A stretch of 35,666 nucleotides of DNA from Bradyrhizobium macuxiense (lineage in GTDB: Bacteria; Pseudomonadota; Alphaproteobacteria; Rhizobiales; Xanthobacteraceae), in NCBI RefSeq assembly GCF_001542415.1, contig NZ_LNCU01000127.1, forward strand, positions 9,920 to 45,585, read 5' to 3'. The notes under the pieces are model-generated. The model was not told the DNA's origin. It saw only the letters and a program-made list of their open reading frames with translations, and ran no database searches. Position 1 is the first letter of the stretch. Every line of letters starts with the position of its first letter. This document shows positions 9,240-16,709 of this stretch, piece after piece. A program made the position numbers and the translations under genes.

Positions 9240-9336
9240 TGTCATTCCGGGGCTCGTGAAGCGAGAACCCGGGATCTCCTTCCGCAAAACCTCTGGATTC
9301 CGGGTTCACGCGCTCTGCGCGTGCCCCGGAATGACA
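9240..9336. repeat. Palindromic intergenic repeat (REP/RPE-like) between convergent genes
   Basis: A perfect 14-bp inverted repeat forms the ends: TGTCATTCCGGGGC at 9240-9253 and GCCCCGGAATGACA at 9323-9336. A nested pair lies inside it: GAACCCGG at 9265-9272 and CCGGGTTC at 9300-9307. The whole 97 bp can fold into one long arm. This resembles the CATTCCGGGG palindromes scattered between genes in Bradyrhizobium. It fills the gap between yejF and the convergent peptidase gene, where it could also stop transcription from both sides. Confidence 0.8.
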
Positions 9337-9344
9337 AGGCAGGG

Positions 9345-10187
9345 CTAAAGCCGCTTGATCGCCAGGACTTCGCTCCCCGCAGCCTTGATCCGCGCGATGG
9401 CCGCCTGCGTGGGTTCGATCACGGTTGCCATGTGATGCGCGTTGGCGTGCACGATGGTTGAGGCGTCGCGCGCGATCGCGACATGGCCCTTCCAGAAGAT
9501 CAGGTCGCCGCGCTGCAGGTGCTTCTGCTCCGCCGCGCTCAATTCCCGGCCGAGTCCCTCCTGCTGCATGTCGCTGTCGCGCGGGCAGCCGGTGCCGGCG
9601 GCGGTCAGCGCGACCTGCACGAGGCCGGAACAATCGATCCCGAGGCTCGACTTGCCGCCCCAGAGATAGGGCGTGCCGACAAAGCGCTCGGCGATCGCGA
9701 CAAAATCCCGCTCCATCGCATTGAGCGCGCCGACATGCAGGCGCGGCAGATGCCAGCCTTCGCGGGTCACCGCGAAGGGGCCGTCCTCGCGGATCACGGT
9801 CAGCTTGGTCCCCATCACCAGCGCGTCGGCCGGCGGCAGCTTGATCGAGGGGCCCGGGAAGGCGAGCGTGCGCAGCGCCGTCACCCTGTGGGTCGGCGCG
9901 GCCGCGGGGTCCATCAGCGCAGCGTCGGGAATCCAGCCGACATAGCCGTCGTCGACCAATTGGCCCCAGGCCCAGCCTTCGCCATTGCGGTCGTAGATCG
10001 TGACGCGCTCGCCCTTCAGCGCCTGCGTCATCAACTCGGCCTCGGCGGAGGGCGCCTTGCGCAACGGCGCGATGGCCTCGAACACCTCGAACTGCTCGCC
10101 CTCGACGAAGCGTGCCGCCTTGACCTTGCCCTCGAGATATTTCGCGGCGAGGTCGGCGCGGGCCGGGGTCAGGCGCGGGTCATGCAT
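9345..10187 (-). CDS. NlpC/P60 cysteine peptidase with N-terminal SH3 domains (YkfC-like, dipeptidyl-peptidase VI type)
   Basis: This 280-residue peptidase probably cleaves gamma-D-glutamyl bonds in murein peptides. Two bacterial SH3-like domains cover about residues 30-150; GERVTIYDRNGEGWAWGQLV and GYVGWIPDAAL are typical. The C-terminal NlpC/P60 domain has the catalytic cysteine C186 in GIDCSGLV, the histidine H235 in GHVAIARD and a third polar residue H247, 12 residues later, the spacing seen in YkfC. There is no signal peptide, so the enzyme should be cytoplasmic, which points to recycling rather than wall remodelling. Its start overlaps the end of the aminopeptidase gene by 8 nt, suggesting translational coupling. 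Confidence 0.9.
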   Translation of the reverse strand: MHDPRLTPARADLAAKYLEGKVKAARFVEGEQFEVFEAIAPLRKAPSAEAELMTQALKGERVTIYDRNGEGWAWGQLVDDGYVGWIPDAALMDPAAAPTHRVTALRTLAFPGPSIKLPPADALVMGTKLTVIREDGPFAVTREGWHLPRLHVGALNAMERDFVAIAERFVGTPYLWGGKSSLGIDCSGLVQVALTAAGTGCPRDSDMQQEGLGRELSAAEQKHLQRGDLIFWKGHVAIARDASTIVHANAHHMATVIEPTQAAIARIKAAGSEVLAIKRL

Positions 10188-11565
10188 AGCGCTGGCTCAA
10201 CAGCTTGTAGATCGCACGTGCGGCCTGGCACTCGCCGCCTTCGGGGCGCCCGGGTTTTGCCGAGGGCGTCCAGCCGTAGATGTCGACATGCAGCCAGCTT
10301 GTCGCCTGCTCGACAAAGCGCTGCAGGAACAGCGCGCAGGTGATCGAGCCGGCGAAGCCGCCGGACGGCGCGTTGGTGATGTCCGCGGTCTTGGAGTCGA
10401 GCCAGGCATCATAGGCCGACCAGAGCGGCAAGCGCCACAACGGATCGTTCTCGCTCCTCGCGTGGGCGGCAACGTCGCACGCCAGCGTCTCATCGTTGGT
10501 GTAGAACGGCGGCAAATCCGGGCCCAGCGCGACGCGTGCCGCGCCGGTCAACGTGCCCAGATCGACCAGGAGATCCGGCGTCTCCTCGTCGGCCAGCGCC
10601 AGCGCGTCGGCGAGCACCAGCCGTCCCTCGGCGTCGGTGTTGCCGATCTCGACGGTGACGCCCTTGCGCGACTTGAAGATGTCGAGCGGACGGAACGCGT
10701 TGCCCGCGACCGCATTTTCGACCGCGGGGATCAGCACGCGCAGCCGCACCTTCAGCCTGGCGTCCATCACCATCTGCGCCAGCGCCAGCACGTTGGCGGC
10801 GCCGCCCATGTCCTTTTTCATCAGCAGCATGCCGCTCGACGGCTTGAGATCGAGCCCGCCGGTGTCGAAGCAGACGCCCTTGCCGACCAGCGTCACCTTC
10901 GGATGCGCCGGATCGCCCCAGGTCAGATCGATCAGGCGTGGCGGACGCGTCGAGGCCATGCCGACGGCGTGGATCAGCGGAAAGCCCTGTTCGAGCGCCT
11001 CGCCGGTGATGCAGTTGAAGCTGGCACCGAACCGCGCCGCCAGATCGCGCGCGGCTTCCGCAAGCTCGGCTGGGCCCATGTCGTTGGACGGTGTGTTGAT
11101 GAGGTCGCGCGCGAGCGCGGCCGCATCCGCCATGCGCGCGATATCGGCGGCATCGATGCCGTCGGGCGGCACGAGCCGCACATCGGGCGCCTCGTTCTTG
11201 CGGTAGCGGCCGAAGCGGTAGCAGCCGAGCGCGGCGAGCCTGATGTCATGGGGCGCGTTGGCAAAGCGGTAGACGCCCGGCGGCAGCAGACCGGGCAGCG
11301 CGCCCGGCCGGAACACATCGCGCGCCTTGTGGCTCTCGTCCTCGATACCGAACAGCACCTGCACGATGGCGCCGTCGGGTGCCGGCAATGTCAGGCATTT
11401 GCCGGGCTTGGCCGCAAAGCCGTTGGCTTCGGCGAATTGACGCGCCGGTGCCGGCAGCTCATTCCGGATCGCGTCCCATGTCGTCTTGGTAACGAAGGTG
11501 ATCGGGATGGCGTTGGTTGCGTTCTCGAAGACGGACGGCATTGGCAAGCTCGGTCGTGGTAGCAT
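10180..11565 (-). CDS. M17 family leucyl aminopeptidase
   Basis: This is a cytoplasmic, metal-dependent aminopeptidase that removes N-terminal residues from short peptides. The C-terminal catalytic domain holds VGKGVCFDTGGLDLKPSSGM (K229, D234), the KKDMGG segment with D252, and the family signature NTDAEGRL at 309-316 (D311, E313, R315). At 461 residues it is of normal size for this family. The start is uncertain: ATG at 11565 opens the longest frame, ATG at 11541 also fits, and neither has a clear ribosome-binding site. It is the first gene of a two-gene unit with the NlpC/P60 peptidase and faces the yej operon. Confidence 0.92.
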   Translation of the reverse strand: MLPRPSLPMPSVFENATNAIPITFVTKTTWDAIRNELPAPARQFAEANGFAAKPGKCLTLPAPDGAIVQVLFGIEDESHKARDVFRPGALPGLLPPGVYRFANAPHDIRLAALGCYRFGRYRKNEAPDVRLVPPDGIDAADIARMADAAALARDLINTPSNDMGPAELAEAARDLAARFGASFNCITGEALEQGFPLIHAVGMASTRPPRLIDLTWGDPAHPKVTLVGKGVCFDTGGLDLKPSSGMLLMKKDMGGAANVLALAQMVMDARLKVRLRVLIPAVENAVAGNAFRPLDIFKSRKGVTVEIGNTDAEGRLVLADALALADEETPDLLVDLGTLTGAARVALGPDLPPFYTNDETLACDVAAHARSENDPLWRLPLWSAYDAWLDSKTADITNAPSGGFAGSITCALFLQRFVEQATSWLHVDIYGWTPSAKPGRPEGGECQAARAIYKLLSQRYA

Positions 11566-11638
11566 CGCTCATCGCTAGTACACGCCTTTCGGCCGTTGTG
11601 GTAGGCTCCGCAAGCCGCAGCATCCGGGGAGGGCTGAC

Positions 11639-11845
11639 ATGGCCAAGAAGGGTCTCGACGGCAGGCACCGCGACAAGACGGGCCGCATCGACAAGAAGCA
11701 CGGCAACACGCTGGTCGGCTCGCTGCGCAAGACCTATGGCGAGCATTTTGCAGCCGGCCGCCGCAAGGACATGATGCTGAAGACGCTGCTCGTCGAGACG
11801 GGCACCGAGTCATTGCACGAATATTTACGCAAGCATCACAAGTAG
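11639..11845 (+). CDS. Small basic conserved-type hypothetical protein (68 aa)
   Basis: This short frame has a strong ribosome-binding site (GGGGAGGG about 8 nt before the ATG) and coding-type codon use (third positions rich in G and C). The protein begins MAKKGLDGRHRDKTGRIDKK, is rich in Lys, Arg and His, and has a Gly-Arg-Arg-Lys segment in the middle. It has no membrane segment or signal. No function is recognised. The basic N-terminus could bind nucleic acid, but that is only a guess. It diverges from the aminopeptidase gene, with 73 bp between the two starts. Confidence 0.75.
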   Translation: MAKKGLDGRHRDKTGRIDKKHGNTLVGSLRKTYGEHFAAGRRKDMMLKTLLVETGTESLHEYLRKHHK

Positions 11846-12230
11846 CAGGTCGTTCGATCGCATTTGTCGGTCGGTGTCACGACAAGCATCGCTTTCCCGG
11901 AGCGGGGACGCGATCGATATGGTGCTGAGAAGCGTCGGTGAATCCGCCGCGCGATCGCGCTGATCGCCGCGTCTGAAAAGTTGCGACAGGATTTTCGGGC
12001 AGCCCCGATCGGCTCATCTCTTCCGGCGCTCTCCCTGTGTCCACGACCGCAACCTCGCTGCGCTTCGGCGTGGGTAGGCAGACCGCCAAGATCCGTTCGC
12101 CGAGGTGGGTGCGGCCGGTTCCCGGCGACGCAAGGCCCTCCACCGGGAATTAACCGGGCGTTAGGGTTAACAGTCTATTGCTGGCGCGTTCGGCTCGATC
12201 ATCTCGCCCGATTTCGTGAGTCAAAGTGCC
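11846..12230. other. Intergenic region before tadD
   Basis: In about 385 bp no convincing gene is visible. A reverse-strand frame of 88 codons at 11877-12143 lacks a ribosome-binding site and a recognisable protein. The part closest to tadD holds a TTAA-rich segment (12148-12172), described separately as a possible regulator site. Confidence 0.6.
12150..12164 (+). promoter_or_regulatory. CtrA-like motif upstream of tadD
   Basis: TTAACCGGGCGTTAG matches TTAA-N7-TTAA with one mismatch. It ends 66 nt before the chosen tadD ATG. A further GTTAAC follows at 12166-12171. The match is by eye to the known CtrA consensus; binding is inferred. Confidence 0.45.
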
Positions 12231-13052
12231 ATGCGTCGACAGTCCAACCTGGGCCGGCTTGTTGCCCGGTATCTCGCTTCCGCGGCGTTTGTGACGGTCC
12301 TGGCGGCAGGTCTCGGCGGTTGCCAGACCATGTCCGACGTGACGGGATCACTGACCGCCCGATCGGAACCGGCGTCCGATGATCCGCGCCGTTCCGTCGA
12401 GCTCTACGGCGACCGCTACCGCAAGAATCCGAAGGATGCCGCTATCGCGATCGCCTACGGCCAGGCCTTGCGGACCACCGGCCAGCGCGAGCAGGCTTGC
12501 GCGGTGCTGGAACAGGCAACCATCGCCAATCCCGGCAACAAGGCGGTGCTCGCCGCCTATGGCCGTGCGCTCGCCGACAACGGCAATTCGCAGACCGCAT
12601 TCGACGTGCTGAGCCGCGCGCATACCCCTGACAATCCGGACTGGCGCATCCTGTCGGTCCAGGGAACCACCCTCGACAAGATGGGCCGGCACGAGGAGGC
12701 GCGCCGCTATTATGCGAGCGCGCTGCGGATCGTCCCGGACGAGCCGTCGGTGCTGTCCAATCTTGGCCTCTCCTACATGCTGACCAAGGATCTGCCCAAG
12801 GCCGAGGAGACGCTGCGCCGTGCCTATGCCGGTGCCCGCGCCGATGGGCGGATCCGGCAAAACCTTGCGCTCGTCGTCGGCCTACAGGGCCGCTTCGCCG
12901 AGGCCGAAAGCATCGTCAAGGCCGATCTGCCGGCGGCCGAGGCGGAAGCCAATGTCGCTTATCTGCGCGACATGCTGAACCGCAAGGACGGTCCGCGGAT
13001 CTCATCGCGATCCGCGCCGGTGGTCGCCCAGGACGACCAGAACGACAACTGA
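12231..13052 (+). CDS. tadD: TadD-like tetratricopeptide lipoprotein of the Tad pilus
   Basis: This is probably an outer-membrane lipoprotein acting as assembly factor (pilotin-like) for the Tad secretin. The N-terminus is basic and then hydrophobic, with the lipobox LGGC placing the lipidated cysteine at residue 31. Residues from about 55 to 235 form TPR-like helical repeats (AIAIAYGQALRTTGQREQAC, NLGLSYMLTKDLPKAEETLR and others). The end is polar. Length is 273 residues from the ATG at 12231; a GTG at 12216 would add five residues, and neither has a strong ribosome-binding site. It is separate from, and convergent with, the main tad operon. Confidence 0.85.
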   Translation: MRRQSNLGRLVARYLASAAFVTVLAAGLGGCQTMSDVTGSLTARSEPASDDPRRSVELYGDRYRKNPKDAAIAIAYGQALRTTGQREQACAVLEQATIANPGNKAVLAAYGRALADNGNSQTAFDVLSRAHTPDNPDWRILSVQGTTLDKMGRHEEARRYYASALRIVPDEPSVLSNLGLSYMLTKDLPKAEETLRRAYAGARADGRIRQNLALVVGLQGRFAEAESIVKADLPAAEAEANVAYLRDMLNRKDGPRISSRSAPVVAQDDQNDN

Positions 13053-13072
13053 GGCTGACATCAGGCCCCATT

Positions 13073-13104
13073 AAAAAACGCCGGGCAATGCCGGGCGTTT
13101 TCGT
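13073..13104 (+). terminator. Rho-independent terminator after tadD
   Basis: CGCCGGGC, an AAT loop and GCCGGGCG pair with one G-G mismatch inside the stem. A-rich sequence lies before it and TTTTC after. It starts about 20 nt after the tadD stop. Confidence 0.75.
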
Positions 13105-13123
13105 ATCCGTGTGCCGGCGTCCC

Positions 13124-13246
13124 AGAGCGCGATGAGATCAGGTTGAATCGTCATCGCGCCTTAGTTTCTTGCTTGAGCATGATCTCCGCGCAAACGCTAC
13201 GCGTTTGCCGCGAGGGAAAACCGCTTCAGACTTTTCCGGATCATGC
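13124..13246. repeat. Composite palindromic repeat at the convergent tadD/tadC junction
   Basis: Two palindromes lie end to end. The first is GCGCGATGA (13127-13135), a 15-nt loop and TCATCGCGC (13151-13159). The second is bounded by GCATGATC (13177-13184) and GATCATGC (13239-13246), with an inner hairpin GCAAACGC-TAC-GCGTTTGC (13190-13208). The ATGATC...TTTTCCGGATCATGC form is typical of dispersed Bradyrhizobium repeats. It ends within two bases of the tadC stop codon and may form that operon's 3' end. Confidence 0.75.
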
Positions 13247-13247
13247 C

Positions 13248-14222
13248 CTAATAGATCGCCGAGATCTTGATGTAGGACGGCCCGAGGATCACGATGAACA
13301 GACAGGGCAGGAAGAACAGGATCATCGGCACGGTCAGCTTGGGCGGCAGCGCCGCTGCCTTTTTCTCGGCCTCGTTCATGCGCATGTCGCGATTTTCCTG
13401 CGCCATCACGCGCAGGCTCTGACCGAGCGGCGTGCCGTAGCGTTCGGACTGCTGCAGAGCGAGGCACACCGATTTCACGCCCTCGAGCCCGGTGCGGCGG
13501 GCCAAGTTCTCATAGGCGGCCTTGCGATCCTGCAGGTAGGAGAGTTCGGCCGTCGTCAGCGCGAACTCCTCCGACAGCGCAAGCGACTGTCCGGCGATCT
13601 CGTTGGCGACCTTGCGAAAGGCGACTTCGACCGACATGCCAGACTCGATGCAGATCAGCAGCAGGTCGAGCGAGTCGGGGAAGGCGCGCTTGATCGAGAG
13701 CTGACGCTTGGTGATGGCATTCTTCAGGAACAGCATCGGCGCCTGGAGACCTGCATAGGTCGCCGCGACGCAGATGCCGATCTTGAGCGTGATCGACCAA
13801 TTGGCTCCCGTGATGAAGAATGTGTAGACGATGGCGGCGATCAGCATCACGATCGGGGCGACCGCGCGCGCGAACAGGAAGGTGACGTAGGGGGCGTGGC
13901 CGCGATAGCCCGCCATCACGAGCTTTTCGAGCGCAGCCTCCTGGGCGAGCCATTTGGTGAGGTTCAGGTCGTCCACCACCTTGGAGACGATCTGTTTCGG
14001 CGTCTGCCGCAGCGCCACCTTTTCCGTCTTGGCGAGACGGTCGCGTTCGCGTTGCCGGATGCGTTCACGCTCGCTGGCGACGGACTTCATGCGCTTGTTG
14101 AGATTGCCGCCGGCGAACAGCGGCATCACCAGCGTATAGACCGTGGCGCTCGCCGCGAAGAAGGCAAGCAGCATGGTCATGAACCTGACGTCGTGGATCT
14201 TGGTCACAAGGAAATCGATCAT
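13248..14222 (-). CDS. tadC: Tad pilus inner-membrane platform protein TadC
   Basis: This is one of two related inner-membrane proteins that couple the CpaF ATPase to pilin extrusion. It is 324 residues long, with an N-terminal membrane segment at about 14-36, then a basic cytoplasmic stretch, and the type II secretion F domain at about 180-300. That domain carries FPDSLDLLLICIESGMSVEV, the hallmark block. Membrane pairs lie near residues 110-150 and at the C-terminus (about 293-318). It is the last gene of the minus-strand cpa/tad operon, 9 nt after tadB. A composite repeat follows. Confidence 0.92.
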   Translation of the reverse strand: MIDFLVTKIHDVRFMTMLLAFFAASATVYTLVMPLFAGGNLNKRMKSVASERERIRQRERDRLAKTEKVALRQTPKQIVSKVVDDLNLTKWLAQEAALEKLVMAGYRGHAPYVTFLFARAVAPIVMLIAAIVYTFFITGANWSITLKIGICVAATYAGLQAPMLFLKNAITKRQLSIKRAFPDSLDLLLICIESGMSVEVAFRKVANEIAGQSLALSEEFALTTAELSYLQDRKAAYENLARRTGLEGVKSVCLALQQSERYGTPLGQSLRVMAQENRDMRMNEAEKKAAALPPKLTVPMILFFLPCLFIVILGPSYIKISAIY

Positions 14223-14231
14223 GCTGCACCG

Positions 14232-15209
14232 TCAGAAATCGAAATTAATCATCTTCTTCATTACGAGAACGCCGATCGTCATCCAGATGGCGCAGAATAC
14301 CAGCATCAGCTGGCCGGTCGGATTGGTCCACAACAGTGCGATGTAATCCGGTGTCGTGATGAACACGAGGAGCATCACAATTGGCGGAAGCGAGCCGATG
14401 ATGCCGGCGGAAGCCTTGGCTTCCATCGACATGGCCTGGATCTTCTCGGCCATCTTCTTGCGGTCGCGCAACACCCGGGACAGGTTGCCGAGCGCTTCCG
14501 ACAGGTTGCCGCCGGATTTCTGTTGGATTGCGATCACGATCCCGAAGAAGTTCGCTTCCGGCAGCGGCATGCGTTCGTAGAGCCGGGAGCAGGCCTCGGC
14601 GAGCGGCATGCCGATGGCCTGGGTTTCGATGATCGCGAGGAACTCGCTGCGCAGCGGTTCCGGCGAGTCACTGGCGACCACCTTGATGGATTCGAACAGC
14701 GGCAGGCCGGCCTTGATGCCGCGCACGATGACGTCGACAGCATCCGGCAGCGCCTTCAGGAACGCCTTTTCCCGCCGCTTCTTCAGGAAGCCGAGCAGCC
14801 AGCGGGGCAGGCCGAAGCCCATGGCAAAGCCGATGCCGGCTGCACCGAGCGGGCCGCCGCCGGCCAGGAATGCCGCGCCGAACCCGACCAGGCCGAGAAC
14901 GCCGGAAATGATCCAGAACTTCTGCTCGGACCATTCCAGTCCAGCCTGCGAGATGCGCATGCCGAGCGGGACCTTCTTGTCCTTCTGGCTTCGCGCCTCG
15001 AGTTCCTTCAGCGATCCTTCGACCTGCTCGCGGCGCGAGCGTTGCGTGCGTTCGCCGCTGCGCGCGGCCGTGGGCTCGGTACGTGCCACGGATGCGCGGC
15101 GCGACTCGGCCTTCTTCTCGCCGGACAGATAGGGATACAGGAACACCCAGGCGAGACCGCCAACGGTCGTGGCGGCGAGGAAGGCCAGGGCAAGGGATTG
15201 CATTTGCAT
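14232..15209 (-). CDS. tadB: Tad pilus inner-membrane platform protein TadB
   Basis: This is the partner of TadC in the membrane platform. It is 325 residues long: an N-terminal membrane helix at about 5-28, a strongly basic Arg/Lys-rich cytoplasmic region at about 32-75, a membrane pair around 98-140, then the type II secretion F domain with ALPDAVDVIVRGIKAGLPLF and EACSRLYERMPLPEANFFGI. Two C-terminal membrane helices follow. It lies between cpaF (12 nt gap) and tadC (9 nt gap) in the same operon, the usual order in alphaproteobacterial Tad loci. Confidence 0.93.
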   Translation of the reverse strand: MQMQSLALAFLAATTVGGLAWVFLYPYLSGEKKAESRRASVARTEPTAARSGERTQRSRREQVEGSLKELEARSQKDKKVPLGMRISQAGLEWSEQKFWIISGVLGLVGFGAAFLAGGGPLGAAGIGFAMGFGLPRWLLGFLKKRREKAFLKALPDAVDVIVRGIKAGLPLFESIKVVASDSPEPLRSEFLAIIETQAIGMPLAEACSRLYERMPLPEANFFGIVIAIQQKSGGNLSEALGNLSRVLRDRKKMAEKIQAMSMEAKASAGIIGSLPPIVMLLVFITTPDYIALLWTNPTGQLMLVFCAIWMTIGVLVMKKMINFDF

Positions 15210-15221
15210 CGTGCGGTCCCC

Positions 15222-16685
15222 TTAGTCCGGCGGCGGGGCTTCGGAGGCATCGAGGGCCGCCGCAAGCCGCTTCTCTTCATTGTAGTAGCGCGCGCGCTCC
15301 CAGAATTTGGGCCGGCCGATGCCGGTCGAGCGGTGCCGGCCGATGATCTTGCCGTTCGCGTCTTCCCCGAGCATGTCGAAGAGGAAGATATCCTGGGTGA
15401 TGATGGTGTCGCCTTCCATGCCCATCACTTCGGTGATGTGCGTGATGCGGCGTGAACCGTCGCGCAGGCGCGCGGCCTGGATGATCACGTCGATCGATGC
15501 GCAAATCATCTCGCGGATGGTGCGGGAGGGCAGCGAGAAGCCGCCCATGGTGATCATCGATTCGCAGCGCGACAGCGCTTCGCGCGGGTTGTTGGCGTGC
15601 AGCGTGCCCATCGAGCCGTCGTGACCGGTGTTCATCGCCTGCAACAGGTCGAACGCCTCGGGTCCGCGGACTTCGCCGACGATGATGCGCTCCGGGCGCA
15701 TACGCAGGCAGTTGCGGACCAGTTCGCGCATGGTGACCTGGCCCTCGCCTTCGATATTCGGTGGGCGGGTTTCCAGCCGCACCACATGCGGCTGCTGCAG
15801 CTGGAGTTCGGCGGCGTCTTCGCAGGTGATGACGCGTTCGTCGTGCTCGATATAGTTGGTGAGGCAGTTCAGCAGCGTGGTCTTTCCCGAGCCGGTGCCG
15901 CCGGAGATCAGCACGTTGCAGCGAACACGGCCGATGATCTGCAGGATGGCCGCCCCTTCAGGCGTGATCGCGCCAAACTTGACGAGCTGCTCCAGCGTCA
16001 GCTTGTCCTTCCTGAATTTGCGGATGGTGAGCGCTGGCCCGTCGATCGCCAGCGGCGGCACGATGGCGTTGACGCGGGAGCCGTCGGCGAGACGCGCGTC
16101 GCAGATCGGCGAGGATTCGTCGACGCGCCGGCCGACCTGGCTGACGATGCGCTGGCAGATGTTCAGGAGCTGCTGATTGTCCCGGAAGCGAATGCCGGTG
16201 CGCTGGATCTTGCCGCCGACTTCGATGAACACGGTGCCAGCACCGTTGACCATGATGTCGGCGATGTCGTCGCGCGACAGCAGGGGTTCCAGCGGGCCGT
16301 AGCCGAGCACGTCGTTGCAGATGTCGTCGAGCAGCTCCTCCTGCTCGGCGATCGACATCACGATGTTCTTGATCGCGATGATCTCGTTGACGATGTCGCG
16401 GATTTCCTCGCGCGCCGACTCGCTGTCCAGCTTGGCGAGTTGGGCGAGGTCGATCGCCTCGATCAGGGCGCCGAAGATCGTGGCCTTGACCTGATAGTAG
16501 TTGTCGGAGCGGCGGGTCTCCATGGCGGGAGCGGGCACCGGCTTCGACGGGGCGAGCGGCGGCGACGGTATTGCCGGTGCGCCGGACTCGCGCGACATGG
16601 TCGACGAGCCGGCAGGCTCCGGCGTCTGAAAGGCGGGCTTGGGTGCCCGCAGATCCACATCGCTTCCGCTACGCTTACCAAACAC
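15222..16685 (-). CDS. cpaF: Tad pilus secretion ATPase CpaF/TadA
   Basis: This is a type II/IV secretion-family hexameric ATPase that powers pilus extension. It is 487 residues long. The first 60 residues are a low-complexity Pro/Ser/Ala region, followed by the N-terminal domain (about 65-200). The nucleotide-binding domain has Walker A GGTGSGKTT at 262-270, the Asp box CEDAAELQL, the Walker B region RIIVGEVRGPEA (333-344) and the His box GSMGTLHANNPREAL. All catalytic elements are intact. It lies 24 nt downstream of cpaE and 12 nt upstream of tadB. Confidence 0.95.
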   Translation of the reverse strand: MFGKRSGSDVDLRAPKPAFQTPEPAGSSTMSRESGAPAIPSPPLAPSKPVPAPAMETRRSDNYYQVKATIFGALIEAIDLAQLAKLDSESAREEIRDIVNEIIAIKNIVMSIAEQEELLDDICNDVLGYGPLEPLLSRDDIADIMVNGAGTVFIEVGGKIQRTGIRFRDNQQLLNICQRIVSQVGRRVDESSPICDARLADGSRVNAIVPPLAIDGPALTIRKFRKDKLTLEQLVKFGAITPEGAAILQIIGRVRCNVLISGGTGSGKTTLLNCLTNYIEHDERVITCEDAAELQLQQPHVVRLETRPPNIEGEGQVTMRELVRNCLRMRPERIIVGEVRGPEAFDLLQAMNTGHDGSMGTLHANNPREALSRCESMITMGGFSLPSRTIREMICASIDVIIQAARLRDGSRRITHITEVMGMEGDTIITQDIFLFDMLGEDANGKIIGRHRSTGIGRPKFWERARYYNEEKRLAAALDASEAPPPD

Positions 16686-16709
16686 GACGTCTTGACTCCA
16701 CGCGGGCCA

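Noticed and set aside
11877..12143. An 88-codon minus-strand frame in the gap before tadD
   Set aside because: It has no ribosome-binding site, no domain and mixed codon use.
13143..15455. A 770-codon plus-strand frame opposite tadC, tadB and part of cpaF
   Set aside because: The minus-strand genes have clear pilus domains. The plus frame is His/Asp/Arg-rich without domains and without a good start.
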